A stretch of DNA of 64,000 nucleotides from Pseudomonas atagonensis (GTDB lineage Bacteria > Pseudomonadota > Gammaproteobacteria > Pseudomonadales > Pseudomonadaceae): the NCBI RefSeq assembly GCF_011369485.1, contig NZ_VXCA01000004.1, positions 208,815 through 272,814 of the forward strand. Reading direction: 5' to 3'. The position numbers and the translations under genes were made by a program. The notes beneath the pieces are model-generated. The model did no database searches. It saw only the letters and a list, made by a program, of their open reading frames with translations, and was not told the DNA's origin. Positions 33,398 to 41,858 of this stretch are shown here, piece after piece. Position 1 is the stretch's first letter. Each line of letters begins with the position of its first letter.

Positions 33398-33577
33398 ATG
33401 AACTTCAATCTCTTCTCCGTTATCGCCGCATCTGCTATCTCCGCCACCGTGGTACTGCCAGCCGGTGCCAACGTCGAAATCAACAGCAAAAAATCCCACA
33501 CTCAGAGCTACACCCAGAAATACCTGCAACAGAGCGCCAACTTCTACGCCGCCCTGGATCACAAAGCCCAGCACTGA
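33398..33577 (+). CDS. Small exported protein, 59 residues
   Basis: It encodes a signal peptide (NLFSVIAASAISATVVLPAGA) and a mature part of about 35 residues rich in Lys, Gln, Ser and Tyr (SKKSHTQSYTQKYLQQSANFYAALDHKAQH). I do not recognise a family. The start follows GAGGGTTACCGCC. It stands alone between a terminator and a palindromic repeat that may terminate it. Confidence 0.6.
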   Translation: MNFNLFSVIAASAISATVVLPAGANVEINSKKSHTQSYTQKYLQQSANFYAALDHKAQH

Positions 33578-33597
33578 AATTTCCGTCACTCCCTGGA

Positions 33598-33673
33598 ACT
33601 GCCCAAGGCTGCGATCTTTTGATCTTGTTTCTCATAAGCAAAATCAAAAGATCGTAGCCTTGGGCAGTTTTTT
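33598..33673. repeat. Long palindromic element of the GGCTGCGATCTTTTGATCTTG family
   Basis: AACTGCCCAAGGCTGCGATC at the left pairs with GATCGTAGCCTTGGGCAGTT at the right, with TTTTGATCTTG and CAAAATCAAAA extending the stem, followed by TTTTTT. It is a recurrent Pseudomonas intergenic palindrome and also a good plus-strand terminator for the small exported protein gene. Confidence 0.85.
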
Positions 33674-33828
33674 CATGTTCGGCCAAAGGTAATAGGCCTT
33701 TTCAAACGGTGAGATAGACCGGCTAAATAATCAATGAAGCTGATGGTTACTATGGGAAACCCTGAGTGGTTACCACGGCTTTTCTGATTGATCCTATGGG
33801 CACTGAAACATGCCCACGGGAGAACACC

Positions 33829-34041
33829 ATGGCCAGCGCAATCCTCACCTCTGCCAAACGCGGCGCCTACCTGGCCATCGGTCTCTACCTGGCCGTGGTG
33901 CTGGTCGTCAGCATCGCCTCGCAACTGGAACACAACGTCGACGCCCCGATCCAGGTCGCTCACCCCGGCATTCAGTTCGAACACCGCACACAAGGCGCGA
34001 TGGTCGACGCAGCTGAACTCGCAGGCGTCGGCGGAGCATGA
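33829..34041 (+). CDS. Small membrane protein, 70 residues
   Basis: Translation begins at an ATG after GGGAGAACACC. One membrane helix (GAYLAIGLYLAVVLVVSIASQL, residues 12-33) is followed by a periplasmic-type tail (EHNVDAPIQVAHPGIQFEHRTQGAMVDAAELAGVGGA). No family is recognised. Its stop overlaps the next start (ATGA), so the two small proteins are coupled and may work together. Confidence 0.65.
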   Translation: MASAILTSAKRGAYLAIGLYLAVVLVVSIASQLEHNVDAPIQVAHPGIQFEHRTQGAMVDAAELAGVGGA

Positions 34042-34295
34042 AAGGCTACAGACTCTGGGTCATTGCAGGACTGGCGTTGATGACTAACGGCGCTTCGTTG
34101 CTGGGCATCGGGCAGGGCTCGGTGGGCAGTCTGGCGCGGGCCATAGAGGCTAATCACAGCATTGCGCACAACATCGAACGGGCGAATACGCTCGGGCTGA
34201 TGGCCGGGAATCCACCGGCGAAAATCTCCGCCGATTTTCTAGGGCCGTTTGAAGTGGATTGCATGGCGCTGGGTATGTGCAATGCACTCGCATAG
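34038..34295 (+). CDS. Small exported or anchored protein, 85 residues
   Basis: A hydrophobic N-terminus (YRLWVIAGLALMTNGASLLGIG) is followed by a helical region (GSVGSLARAIEANHSIAHNIERANTLGLMAG). The C-terminus carries two cysteines (FEVDCMALGMCNALA). It is translationally coupled to the preceding 70-residue membrane protein. No family is recognised. Conservation in other pseudomonads would be needed to call it functional. Confidence 0.6.
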   Translation: MKGYRLWVIAGLALMTNGASLLGIGQGSVGSLARAIEANHSIAHNIERANTLGLMAGNPPAKISADFLGPFEVDCMALGMCNALA

Positions 34296-34326
34296 GGCTG
34301 AACACTGCACTTGAGACATGCTCATT

Positions 34327-34475
34327 TGTGGCGAGGGGATTTATCCCCGTTCGGCTGCGAAGCAGTCGTGAAGTCTTTCTATGTGGTGTTTCAGGCATAT
34401 TTGAGTCATGTGGTTTGGGGCTGCTTCGCAACCCAACGGGGATAAATCCCCTCGCCACAAAGTCCCTCGCCACAT
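34327..34475. repeat. Inverted repeat, TGTGGCGAGGGGATTTATCC family
   Basis: TGTGGCGAGGGGATTTATCC with CGGCTGCGAAGCAG on the left is mirrored by CTGCTTCGCAACC and GGGGATAAATCCCCTCGCCA on the right. A short extra copy (CCCTCGCCACAT) follows. The same family occurs at 40059-40192. Confidence 0.88.
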
Positions 34476-34486
34476 AGGTGTTGGGG

Positions 34487-35071
34487 TTATTTCTGCATGA
34501 TCGAGGTGAAGAGCTCGGATTCGAGGAAGCGCTGCAACCAGGCCTGCAACCGCACATACGGCGTCTGCGCAAACCAATCTCGATCGACATGCGCAAACTG
34601 GCGAACGAACGGCAGCAAGGCGATATCGGCGAGGCTCGGATGATCGGCCAGCAAGTAATCTCGATCCTTCAGCAGCTCTTCCAGCCGCTGCAAATACACC
34701 GCACCCTCGGCCCGATAAAACTCCATCGGTTGCTCCGGAAAGCGCTCGGCATATTTGTAGCGATTCAACTGCACTTTGAACCCTTGGTCATTCGCGTCGA
34801 TCAACTCGGCAATCCGTGAATCGCCGTCAAGCAACCAACCCTGCGGATCATTCTGCGCCAAGGCCCAGTGCATGATTTCCAGGCTCTCTTCGATTACCCG
34901 GCCACCGGCATCCAGCACCGGCACCGTGCCTTTCGGCGACAGCGCCAGCATCTCGGCCGGTTTGGACTTGAGGCTGACTTCAACAATGTTCACCGGCACG
35001 CCCGAGTAGCGCAGCGCCATCCTTGCGCGCATCGCGTACGGACAGCGGCGGAAGGAATACAGCGTATTCAT
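34487..35071 (-). CDS. Glutathione S-transferase family protein
   Basis: This 194-residue protein has an N-terminal thioredoxin fold with FRRCPYAMRARMALRYSG (Cys near residue 10) and cis-Pro region PKGTVPVLDAGGRVIEESLEI. A helical C-terminal domain (DYLLADHPSLADIALLPFVRQF) follows. It conjugates or reduces small electrophiles in the cytoplasm; the exact substrate is unknown. The CPYAMR motif resembles omega/GrxB-like members with a catalytic cysteine. Its start overlaps the sbcC stop (ATGA), an unexpected partner for a DNA repair operon. Confidence 0.88.
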   Translation of the reverse strand: MNTLYSFRRCPYAMRARMALRYSGVPVNIVEVSLKSKPAEMLALSPKGTVPVLDAGGRVIEESLEIMHWALAQNDPQGWLLDGDSRIAELIDANDQGFKVQLNRYKYAERFPEQPMEFYRAEGAVYLQRLEELLKDRDYLLADHPSLADIALLPFVRQFAHVDRDWFAQTPYVRLQAWLQRFLESELFTSIMQK

Positions 35072-38000
35072 TTCACCTCCAATGTGCTCAAACCGTTGCC
35101 CTGACGCTGCACCTGAATCTGCACGGGGATTCGCTCGTGCATTTCCTGCACGTGGGAAATCACCGCGACTTTGCGGCCCTGCGCCTGCAAGCCATCGAGG
35201 GCGTCCATCGCCAATTGCAGCGACTCCGGATCGAGGCTGCCGAAGCCTTCGTCGATAAACAGCGATTCGATTTTCAGCGTGCTCGACGCCATCGACGCCA
35301 GCCCCAGCGCAAGCGCCAACGACACCAGGAAGGTTTCCCCGCCAGAAAGGGAATGCACCGAGCGCAGTTCGTCGCCCATTTCCGTGTCCATCACCAACAG
35401 CCCCAACATGCTGCCGCCGCGTTTCAAACGGTAGCGTTTGACCAGTTGGCGCAACTGCACATTGGCGTGGTGCACCAGTAAGTCGAGGTTGTAGGCCTGA
35501 GCGATTTTGCGGAACGTATCGCCGGTGGCCGAGCCAATCAACGCGCTCAGACGCGCCCAGCGCTGATATTCGGCATAGGCGTCGGCGATCTGTTGCGCGA
35601 GTGCCTGGTTGGCGTTTTGCCGGCGCTGGTCTTCGGCCTGTTCGGCGCGCAGTTCGGCGCATTGCTGTTCGCTGAGGTTGAACTGGCTTTGCAGGTCGGC
35701 GAGGGCGCAGGCGAGCTGGTCGGCGTCAAGATTGCCGTTGTGCCGGGCTTGATGCTCGAGCAGACGCTGATCGCGTTCCTGCAGCAGCACCCTGGCCTGT
35801 TCGATGGCTTTTTCGTTTTGCTGCAAGCGTTGGCGCAGTTCGGCGACCTGCGCATCGTCGAAGCGCAACAGGTCTTCGAGGCCTCCGTCATCCAGCTCCG
35901 GATGGCGGGCGCGCCAGTCGGCAATCTTACCGGCCAGATCCTTGTCTTCGTTTTCCAGCGCCTGCGAACGCTCCTGTTGCGCCTTGAGTTCAGCGGCGAT
36001 CTGCACAAGCTGCGTGCGCACGTTCTGCAGTTCCTGCGCGGTGCCGGTTTCGGCATTACGCGCCTGCTCGACAGCCTGTTCGAGGTGTTGCTGCCAGTGC
36101 TCGGCGCTAGTGTGTTCGCCGAGCAGTTGCGCGAGTTGTTGCAGGCAGGTTTGCTGCTGCTCGGCCAGCGCGGTGAACTGTTGCTCGGCACTGTGCAGTT
36201 GCTCGACGCGGGTCTGCTGGCGATCCTGTTCCTTTTCCAGTGTCTGCTGGCGTTGCTGCTGTTCGGCCAGTTCGTCCTTTTGCTGATCGACCTGCGCCAG
36301 ACGCTCGGCGATCTGCCGGTCCAGTTGCAGGAACGTCGCCGCCGGTTCAAGACGCAACGCTTCAAGGGTGTCTGCCGGCAACAGGTTGCCGAACGCGGCC
36401 AACTCTTCATCGAGGCGTTGCCGGTCGCTGCCCAGCTCGCGCTGCTGATTGCTCAAGTGCTGATTCGCTTGCTGATGCGCCGTCTCGGCCTGACGCAACT
36501 GCTGGGTCAGGCGCGCCGCATCCTGTTGCAGCGTCAGCAGCGCGTTCTGGCGTTGTTCGTCCTGAGTGATGCTCTGGTTCAACTGCTCGTTTTGCCGGGT
36601 CAGCCAGGCATCGCGCTTGTCCGCGTCGTGATTGAATAACTGCGCGCTCAGCGGATGCGCGTCGAGGTTCGGTGCCAACGCTTGCTGTTGAGTGGCCAGG
36701 TGTTCCTGCTGTTGCAGCAGTTCTTTCTGTTGAGCAATGACGCCACCGACTTCGGCGCGCAACTCGACGAGTTTTTCCTTGAGCTGATCGACGGCTTGCT
36801 GGGCGTTGGCCTGCTCGCTTTCATCGTGGCGTCCGAGGCTTTGCAGCAGCGCTTCAGGCTGATGATACGGGTGTTCGTGACTGCCACAGACCGGGCACGG
36901 CTGATCGTCCTGCAATTGCGCGCGCAATTCTTCGACACTGGCACTGCGTGCCAGACGCTGACGCTCCAGCAGTTCGCGGGTGACGTTGAGGGTTTGTTCG
37001 GCGACGGTCAGTTCGGCCTTGGTTTTCACACCGTCCTGGGTCAGCCGCTCACGTGCCTGTTGAGCGCTGAGCTGGCGTTGTTGCAGCTCGGCGCCACGCT
37101 TGTCCAGATCCTGTTGGCTGGCCCACAACCGCGACAGGTCTTCGATGGCGCGCAGTTGTTTACGGTTGTCCTGCAGCAGATTGCCGAGGATACCGATCTG
37201 CTCGGCGACCGCGTCCGGCTCGGCGCCAGCCTCTTTGAACAGCACTTCCAGTTGTTGCTTCTGCGTGGTGAACGCTTCAGCGCAGCGCGTGGCGTTTTCT
37301 GCGAGGCTGGCCAGTTCAGCCTGGCCCTTGTTCAACCGGTTGCCGATCAGCATCAACTGCTGCAGGCGATCGCGGTAGGCGTTCCACGCGTCACTCAACG
37401 GAGCCAGATGCGCGCTCTGCTCCAGTTCGGTGGCGATACGCTGCAAACGCTCGGCGACCTGAGTCTGTTTTTCCAGCAGCGCTTGAATGGCGCTCTGGCC
37501 TTCGGTGCTGGCTTGTTGCGCATGGGTTGTGGTTTCAGCGCAAGCGGTGACTTCCCTGGCCAGGCGAGCGAGGGTGCTTTGCTCCTCGAAGGCCTGACGC
37601 AACAGCGGCGCATTCTCGGTCTGCCGTTGCCGGGCTTCGCTCAGGGCGACTTGTGCGGCGGCGACGTCGAGTTCCAGTTGCGACTGACGCGCCGTCAATT
37701 CGACGTGTTGCCGGGTGTGCTCGGCAATCTGTGCGGCCAACGGCGTCAGAAGAGCATCGAGTTCGGTCTTGCGCGCGAACTGATGGCGTTGCGGGCCGAG
37801 TTGCTCCAGTCGTGCCAGCTTCACGCGTTCGCTCGCCAGGGTTTCCCAGTGCTGCTGGGCGCTGTGCAGCTGTTCGGTGGCGGCGTGCTGCGAGTCCTGC
37901 AACTGGCGCAGGTCTTTCAGCCACGTGTGCTGTTGCTCAAGCTGTTTGAGCTGCGCCTGCTGCAACTTCAACTGTTGCTGGGCGGCGTTGAAGCGTTCAT

Positions 38001-38709
38001 CGAGTTCGGCGCGGGCCTCGGGAGCTAACGGGGTGACGCCGGTGGCCTGATCCTGCAACAGCTTGTACGCTTCGCGGGCTTCTTTGGTCTTGTCGAAGGC
38101 GCGGCGACCTAGACGGGTATACAACGCCGTGTCGGTGAGTTTTTCCAGCAGCTCGCTGCGGTCGTTGTCGTCAGCCTTGAGGAACGCACTGAACTCGCTC
38201 TGGGCCAGCAGCACGGCGCGGGTGAACTGTTCGAAGTTCAGGCCGAGCGCGGCCTCCAGTTGCGTTTTGTATTCGCCTTTCTGGCTCGCGAGCAGTTGAT
38301 CCTGATCAATGTCGCGCAGGCTCTGTCGACTGGCCTGCAACTTGCCGCCAGCCTTCTCGCGGGCACGATTGGCTTCCCAGCGCGCTCGATAGCGACGACC
38401 GTCGACGCCGACGAAATCCACTTCCGCATAACCTTCGCCAGTGCCACGTCGCAGCAAGGTACGCGGGTCGCCTGTGGCGATTTCACCGTCGGCGTCCGGG
38501 ACTTTGGCGTCGCGGCCGGTGTTGTTCAGGCGTGGTACTGCGCCGAACAGTGCCAGACACAGCGCGTCGAGCAAGGTACTTTTACCGGCGCCAGTGGGGC
38601 CGGTGATTGCGAACAGACCAGCGCTGGCCAGCGGTTCAGCGGTGAAGTCGATCTCGAACGGGCCGGCTAGCGAGGCAAGGTTTTTCAGGCGAATGGCGAG
38701 AATCTTCAT
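35068..38709 (-). CDS. sbcC: SbcC exonuclease ATPase subunit
   Basis: This 1,213-residue SMC-like ATPase has Walker A GPTGAGKST near residue 40, long heptad coiled coils rich in Gln, Leu and Glu, and the zinc hook CPVCGSHEHP near residue 605. A second coiled coil follows, then signature LSGGETFLVSLALALGLA and Walker B SLFIDEGFGSLD near the C-terminus. With SbcD it forms the Mre11-Rad50-type nuclease that cleaves hairpins and protein-blocked ends. The sbcD gene is immediately upstream (4-bp overlap). Length slightly exceeds the E. coli protein, mainly in the coiled coil. Confidence 0.97.
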   Translation of the reverse strand: MKILAIRLKNLASLAGPFEIDFTAEPLASAGLFAITGPTGAGKSTLLDALCLALFGAVPRLNNTGRDAKVPDADGEIATGDPRTLLRRGTGEGYAEVDFVGVDGRRYRARWEANRAREKAGGKLQASRQSLRDIDQDQLLASQKGEYKTQLEAALGLNFEQFTRAVLLAQSEFSAFLKADDNDRSELLEKLTDTALYTRLGRRAFDKTKEAREAYKLLQDQATGVTPLAPEARAELDERFNAAQQQLKLQQAQLKQLEQQHTWLKDLRQLQDSQHAATEQLHSAQQHWETLASERVKLARLEQLGPQRHQFARKTELDALLTPLAAQIAEHTRQHVELTARQSQLELDVAAAQVALSEARQRQTENAPLLRQAFEEQSTLARLAREVTACAETTTHAQQASTEGQSAIQALLEKQTQVAERLQRIATELEQSAHLAPLSDAWNAYRDRLQQLMLIGNRLNKGQAELASLAENATRCAEAFTTQKQQLEVLFKEAGAEPDAVAEQIGILGNLLQDNRKQLRAIEDLSRLWASQQDLDKRGAELQQRQLSAQQARERLTQDGVKTKAELTVAEQTLNVTRELLERQRLARSASVEELRAQLQDDQPCPVCGSHEHPYHQPEALLQSLGRHDESEQANAQQAVDQLKEKLVELRAEVGGVIAQQKELLQQQEHLATQQQALAPNLDAHPLSAQLFNHDADKRDAWLTRQNEQLNQSITQDEQRQNALLTLQQDAARLTQQLRQAETAHQQANQHLSNQQRELGSDRQRLDEELAAFGNLLPADTLEALRLEPAATFLQLDRQIAERLAQVDQQKDELAEQQQRQQTLEKEQDRQQTRVEQLHSAEQQFTALAEQQQTCLQQLAQLLGEHTSAEHWQQHLEQAVEQARNAETGTAQELQNVRTQLVQIAAELKAQQERSQALENEDKDLAGKIADWRARHPELDDGGLEDLLRFDDAQVAELRQRLQQNEKAIEQARVLLQERDQRLLEHQARHNGNLDADQLACALADLQSQFNLSEQQCAELRAEQAEDQRRQNANQALAQQIADAYAEYQRWARLSALIGSATGDTFRKIAQAYNLDLLVHHANVQLRQLVKRYRLKRGGSMLGLLVMDTEMGDELRSVHSLSGGETFLVSLALALGLASMASSTLKIESLFIDEGFGSLDPESLQLAMDALDGLQAQGRKVAVISHVQEMHERIPVQIQVQRQGNGLSTLEVK

Positions 38710-39950
38710 GGCTGCTCGCCCTCCATTTGTACGTCTTGCAGGAGCACGGCGAAGTCCTTCAACGTCTGTTCATCGACCTCGCTGCCGTAGTTGTCGAGCC
38801 AGGCGCGACTGAACAATTCCTGTGGCGTGAGTTGGTCCAGTTCGATCAACGCATTGCCGTCCCCGGCGCCGTCAGCGCCACGGTTGCCGGCGTATTCGGC
38901 GGCGATCCGCACCAGCCGCACGGCTTTGCCTTGCAGGGCGCTTTCGACTTGATGGCGCAGATCCGGCTGCGGCTCGTCGAGGGTTACGCGCACCTCCAGC
39001 CATGGCTGGCGCTGGGTTTCGGCGAGCAAATCGATGTTCGGCAGATCCGCCAGTTGCAGCAGGATTTCCGCCAGCGGTGCCGGGCCCATGCGTTGCAGAT
39101 TGACTGCGCGAGGGATCAGTTTCGGTTCGACGCTGACCAGCGTTTCACCGTCGAGGACGACGTCAAGAATCTGGTGCTGATAAGCGATTTCCGAGAACGA
39201 CAACGGAATCGGCGAACCGCTGTAGCGGATGCGTTCTTCACCGTTGACCTTCTGCGGTTTGTGCAAATGGCCGAGCGCGACATAGCTGATGCTCGGCCCG
39301 AACAGGCTGGCCGGCAAGGCTTCGGCATTGCCGATGATCAGGCTGCGTTCGGAGTCTTCCGACACCGAACCGCCGGCCATGTGCGCGTGGCTGATGGCGA
39401 CCAGCGCCTGACCCGGTTTGCGCTTGGCATTGGCCGCTTCGATCAGCCATTCGTGAACCTGACCGATGCCACGCAGATAGTTGTCGCCCAGATGCGCGCC
39501 AGTCACCTCGGCAGGCCGCAAAAACGGCAGCGCCAGACACCACGCAGCGATTTCGCCCGACGCGTCCGGCAACGGCAACAACAGACGTTCGGCATCGAGT
39601 TGACCATCATCCAGCCACAACACCCGACCCAGTGCGTGGGTGCGCAAACGGCGCATCAACGGCGCCGGCAGTTCGATCCGTGAACCGGAATCGTGGTTGC
39701 CGGCGATCATGACGATGGTCAGCAACGGCTGCTGTTCGTGAGCGCTGACGATGAAGTCGTAAAGGCGCTCCTGAGCTTTGACCGGCGGATTGACCGTGTC
39801 GAAGATGTCCCCGGCGATGAGCAGCACATCCGGCTGCGCCAGTTGCAGTTGGCGCAGCAGCCATTCGAGGAAGCACGCATGCTCGAAATCGCGCTCCTGG
39901 CCGTGCAGGTTTTGCCCAAGGTGCCAGTCGGAGGTGTGGAACAGACGCAA
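38706..39950 (-). CDS. sbcD: SbcD exonuclease nuclease subunit
   Basis: This 414-residue calcineurin-like phosphoesterase carries the Mre11-type metal motifs SDWHLGQ, GDIFDTV, GNHDSGSR, ISHAHMAGG and LGHLHKPQ. A C-terminal capping domain follows from about residue 280. It forms a heterotetramer with SbcC and is a 3'-5' dsDNA exonuclease and ssDNA/hairpin endonuclease. It is the first gene of the sbcD-sbcC-GST operon. The upstream gap to 40221 holds the palindromic repeat at 40059-40192 and nothing else evident. Confidence 0.97.
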   Translation of the reverse strand: MRLFHTSDWHLGQNLHGQERDFEHACFLEWLLRQLQLAQPDVLLIAGDIFDTVNPPVKAQERLYDFIVSAHEQQPLLTIVMIAGNHDSGSRIELPAPLMRRLRTHALGRVLWLDDGQLDAERLLLPLPDASGEIAAWCLALPFLRPAEVTGAHLGDNYLRGIGQVHEWLIEAANAKRKPGQALVAISHAHMAGGSVSEDSERSLIIGNAEALPASLFGPSISYVALGHLHKPQKVNGEERIRYSGSPIPLSFSEIAYQHQILDVVLDGETLVSVEPKLIPRAVNLQRMGPAPLAEILLQLADLPNIDLLAETQRQPWLEVRVTLDEPQPDLRHQVESALQGKAVRLVRIAAEYAGNRGADGAGDGNALIELDQLTPQELFSRAWLDNYGSEVDEQTLKDFAVLLQDVQMEGEQP

Positions 39951-40058
39951 GGTGGACTCCGCAACAATTAAAGAGGTGATGGCCGCGTGGAAATGAAGGG
40001 CGGCGAAAGAGGGGAGAGTTTACAGATTATTGCGGCGGGCAGTTTTCGCACCGGCTCC

Positions 40059-40192
40059 TGTGGCGAGGGGATTTGTCCCCGTAGCGCTGCGAAGCAGCCT
40101 CAAATCCTGCAATTCAAATATGCCTGACACAACGAATGGTCTGATTTTACGACTGCTGCGCAGCCGAACGGGGATAAATCCCCTCGCCACAA
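40059..40192. repeat. Inverted repeat, TGTGGCGAGGGGATTTATCC family
   Basis: TGTGGCGAGGGGATTTGTCC and GCTGCGAAGCAGCC on the left are mirrored by GCTGCGCAGCC and GGGGATAAATCCCCTCGCCA on the right. It sits between the divergent starts-and-stops of sbcD and the BatD gene. Confidence 0.88.
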
Positions 40193-40220
40193 GGGGGGAC
40201 CTACATTCTTGAGAAAGTGG

Positions 40221-41858
40221 TTATTTGGGATAAAGCGGTGGCAATCCACTGTCGCCGACCGGATCCTGCACTCGTTCCGCCGCTGGAATGGTGCGGATTG
40301 CCCGCCACAAATCCTCACCTTGCCAATGCTGCCCCGTCTCGCTGTACAGCGCACCATTCAAACCATCCAGCGCATCCGACAACGGCACAAACCGCGCCGC
40401 CATATCCGCCAGCGTTTCCGGCTGCTGACGCGCCCATGCATCCAGTGCCTGCCGCGTCGCTTGCGGGTCATTCGCCTGGCTTGCGCGTTTGATGTCGTCC
40501 ATCAAGGTGCGCGGGCTCGGGCCGGTTTGTGCGGCGCGATGGATCGCCGGTTGCCAGCGTGCGCGCCACCACAGGCCGAAGCCGAGCAGGGTGGTGCAGG
40601 CCAGAATCAGTGTGCTGAGTTTCCACCACCACAGCGTGTCGTTATCGACGATGCCCGGTTGCAGGCTGCCGGCCGGGGTGTCGACTTGCAGGCTCGGGTT
40701 GTTCGCCACTTGCAGGGTGCGCGCGGGCAGGCTGCTGTGTTCCAGATGGTCTTCGAAGGTATTCCACCAGACCACATCGACCGTCGGTAATTCGATGGCG
40801 CCGCTGCGGCTGGGCACCAGTGCCTCGCGCTCTTCACGGCTGCCGATCAAGCCTCGTTCGCTGCTCTGATTGGTCAGTACCGGTTGATCCGGGTAGCGAC
40901 GCAGGCCGTTCACTTCGGTGGCCGGCAGTGTCGGCAGTTGCGAGCTGGCCAGACCTTCGACTTTGAGGGTGAGGCTGCGGGTCAACGAGTCGCCGACCTG
41001 AGTGTGTTCCGGCTCCGGGTTCCAGCTCTCGCTCAGGCTCAGGCTGCGCGCGGGTAACCACGGCGCATCGGCGGGATAGGTCAGCGGTTTGGGTTTGACC
41101 GTCAGCGCAATTTCGCTGGAGCTGACGCGCAGCAGCTTGCCGGGTTTCGGGCCTTGCGCCGTTGCATCCTGAGCGGGTTGCGTGTCGACTAGTGTGGCGC
41201 TGAACGTTTGCGGCGCAATGGTCAACAAGCCGCTGTGCTGCGGGTAGATGGCATAGCGCATTTCGATCACGCCATGGCGCACACCGTTGATGTCTTTCTC
41301 ATAGGTGCGCATGTCGCCGAGCTGTTCGATACGCGAGTCGGCGATTTGCGGCGGCGTCAGGCTGCTGTCGTCGTACAGCGACACCGAATGGTAAATGCGC
41401 AGGGTCAGGATCACCTGCGCCTGCACGTAGACGCTGCTCTGGTCGAGGCTGGCCTCGATAAACACCGGCTCGCCCGATTGCTTGTCTTCGCGGGTGTCGC
41501 TTTCCACCACCTGCACGGTGATCGGCTGGCTCTGCACCTCACCCAGTTGCAGCGATGGAATTACCACGCTGCCGTTCTGTCTGGGCAGCAAGGTGATGAT
41601 CCAGCGCGTGGTGGCGCGGTTTTCGTCGTTGAGGGTATTGAGCTGGTTGACCTGGCGCGTGCCGCGCACTTCGAACAGCGGCTCCAGCGGAGTCAGATCC
41701 GGTTTGCCGAACTGGGTGACATCGTTGGATTCGAGGGTTAGCTCGACCGTTTCGCCGGAGTTCAGGCGACTGCGATCCACACTGGCGATCAACTCGGCCG
41801 CCTGAGCGGTGGCCGTGCAGATCAGCAGGGGTAGCAAGAGCGCGGTAAAGCGGGTCAT
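40221..41858 (-). CDS. BatD-type membrane protein
   Basis: This 545-residue protein has a signal peptide (TALLLPLLICTATAQA), a large periplasmic beta-rich region with oxygen-tolerance/BatD features (SGETVELTLESNDVTQF), and a C-terminal membrane segment (WWWKLSTLILACTTLLGFGLWWRA near 430). A short cytoplasmic tail follows. BatD proteins belong to aerotolerance-type MoxR/vWA operons. The exact function is unknown; membrane complex assembly or stress tolerance is proposed. It is last in the operon and its start overlaps the vWA/TPR gene stop by 4 bp. Confidence 0.85.
   Translation of the reverse strand: MTRFTALLLPLLICTATAQAAELIASVDRSRLNSGETVELTLESNDVTQFGKPDLTPLEPLFEVRGTRQVNQLNTLNDENRATTRWIITLLPRQNGSVVIPSLQLGEVQSQPITVQVVESDTREDKQSGEPVFIEASLDQSSVYVQAQVILTLRIYHSVSLYDDSSLTPPQIADSRIEQLGDMRTYEKDINGVRHGVIEMRYAIYPQHSGLLTIAPQTFSATLVDTQPAQDATAQGPKPGKLLRVSSSEIALTVKPKPLTYPADAPWLPARSLSLSESWNPEPEHTQVGDSLTRSLTLKVEGLASSQLPTLPATEVNGLRRYPDQPVLTNQSSERGLIGSREEREALVPSRSGAIELPTVDVVWWNTFEDHLEHSSLPARTLQVANNPSLQVDTPAGSLQPGIVDNDTLWWWKLSTLILACTTLLGFGLWWRARWQPAIHRAAQTGPSPRTLMDDIKRASQANDPQATRQALDAWARQQPETLADMAARFVPLSDALDGLNGALYSETGQHWQGEDLWRAIRTIPAAERVQDPVGDSGLPPLYPK

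Noticed and set aside
36655..38028. A long Leu/Gln-rich open frame on the plus strand inside sbcC
   Set aside because: It is the complement of the coiled-coil repeats of SbcC, whose hook and ATPase motifs fix the real frame.
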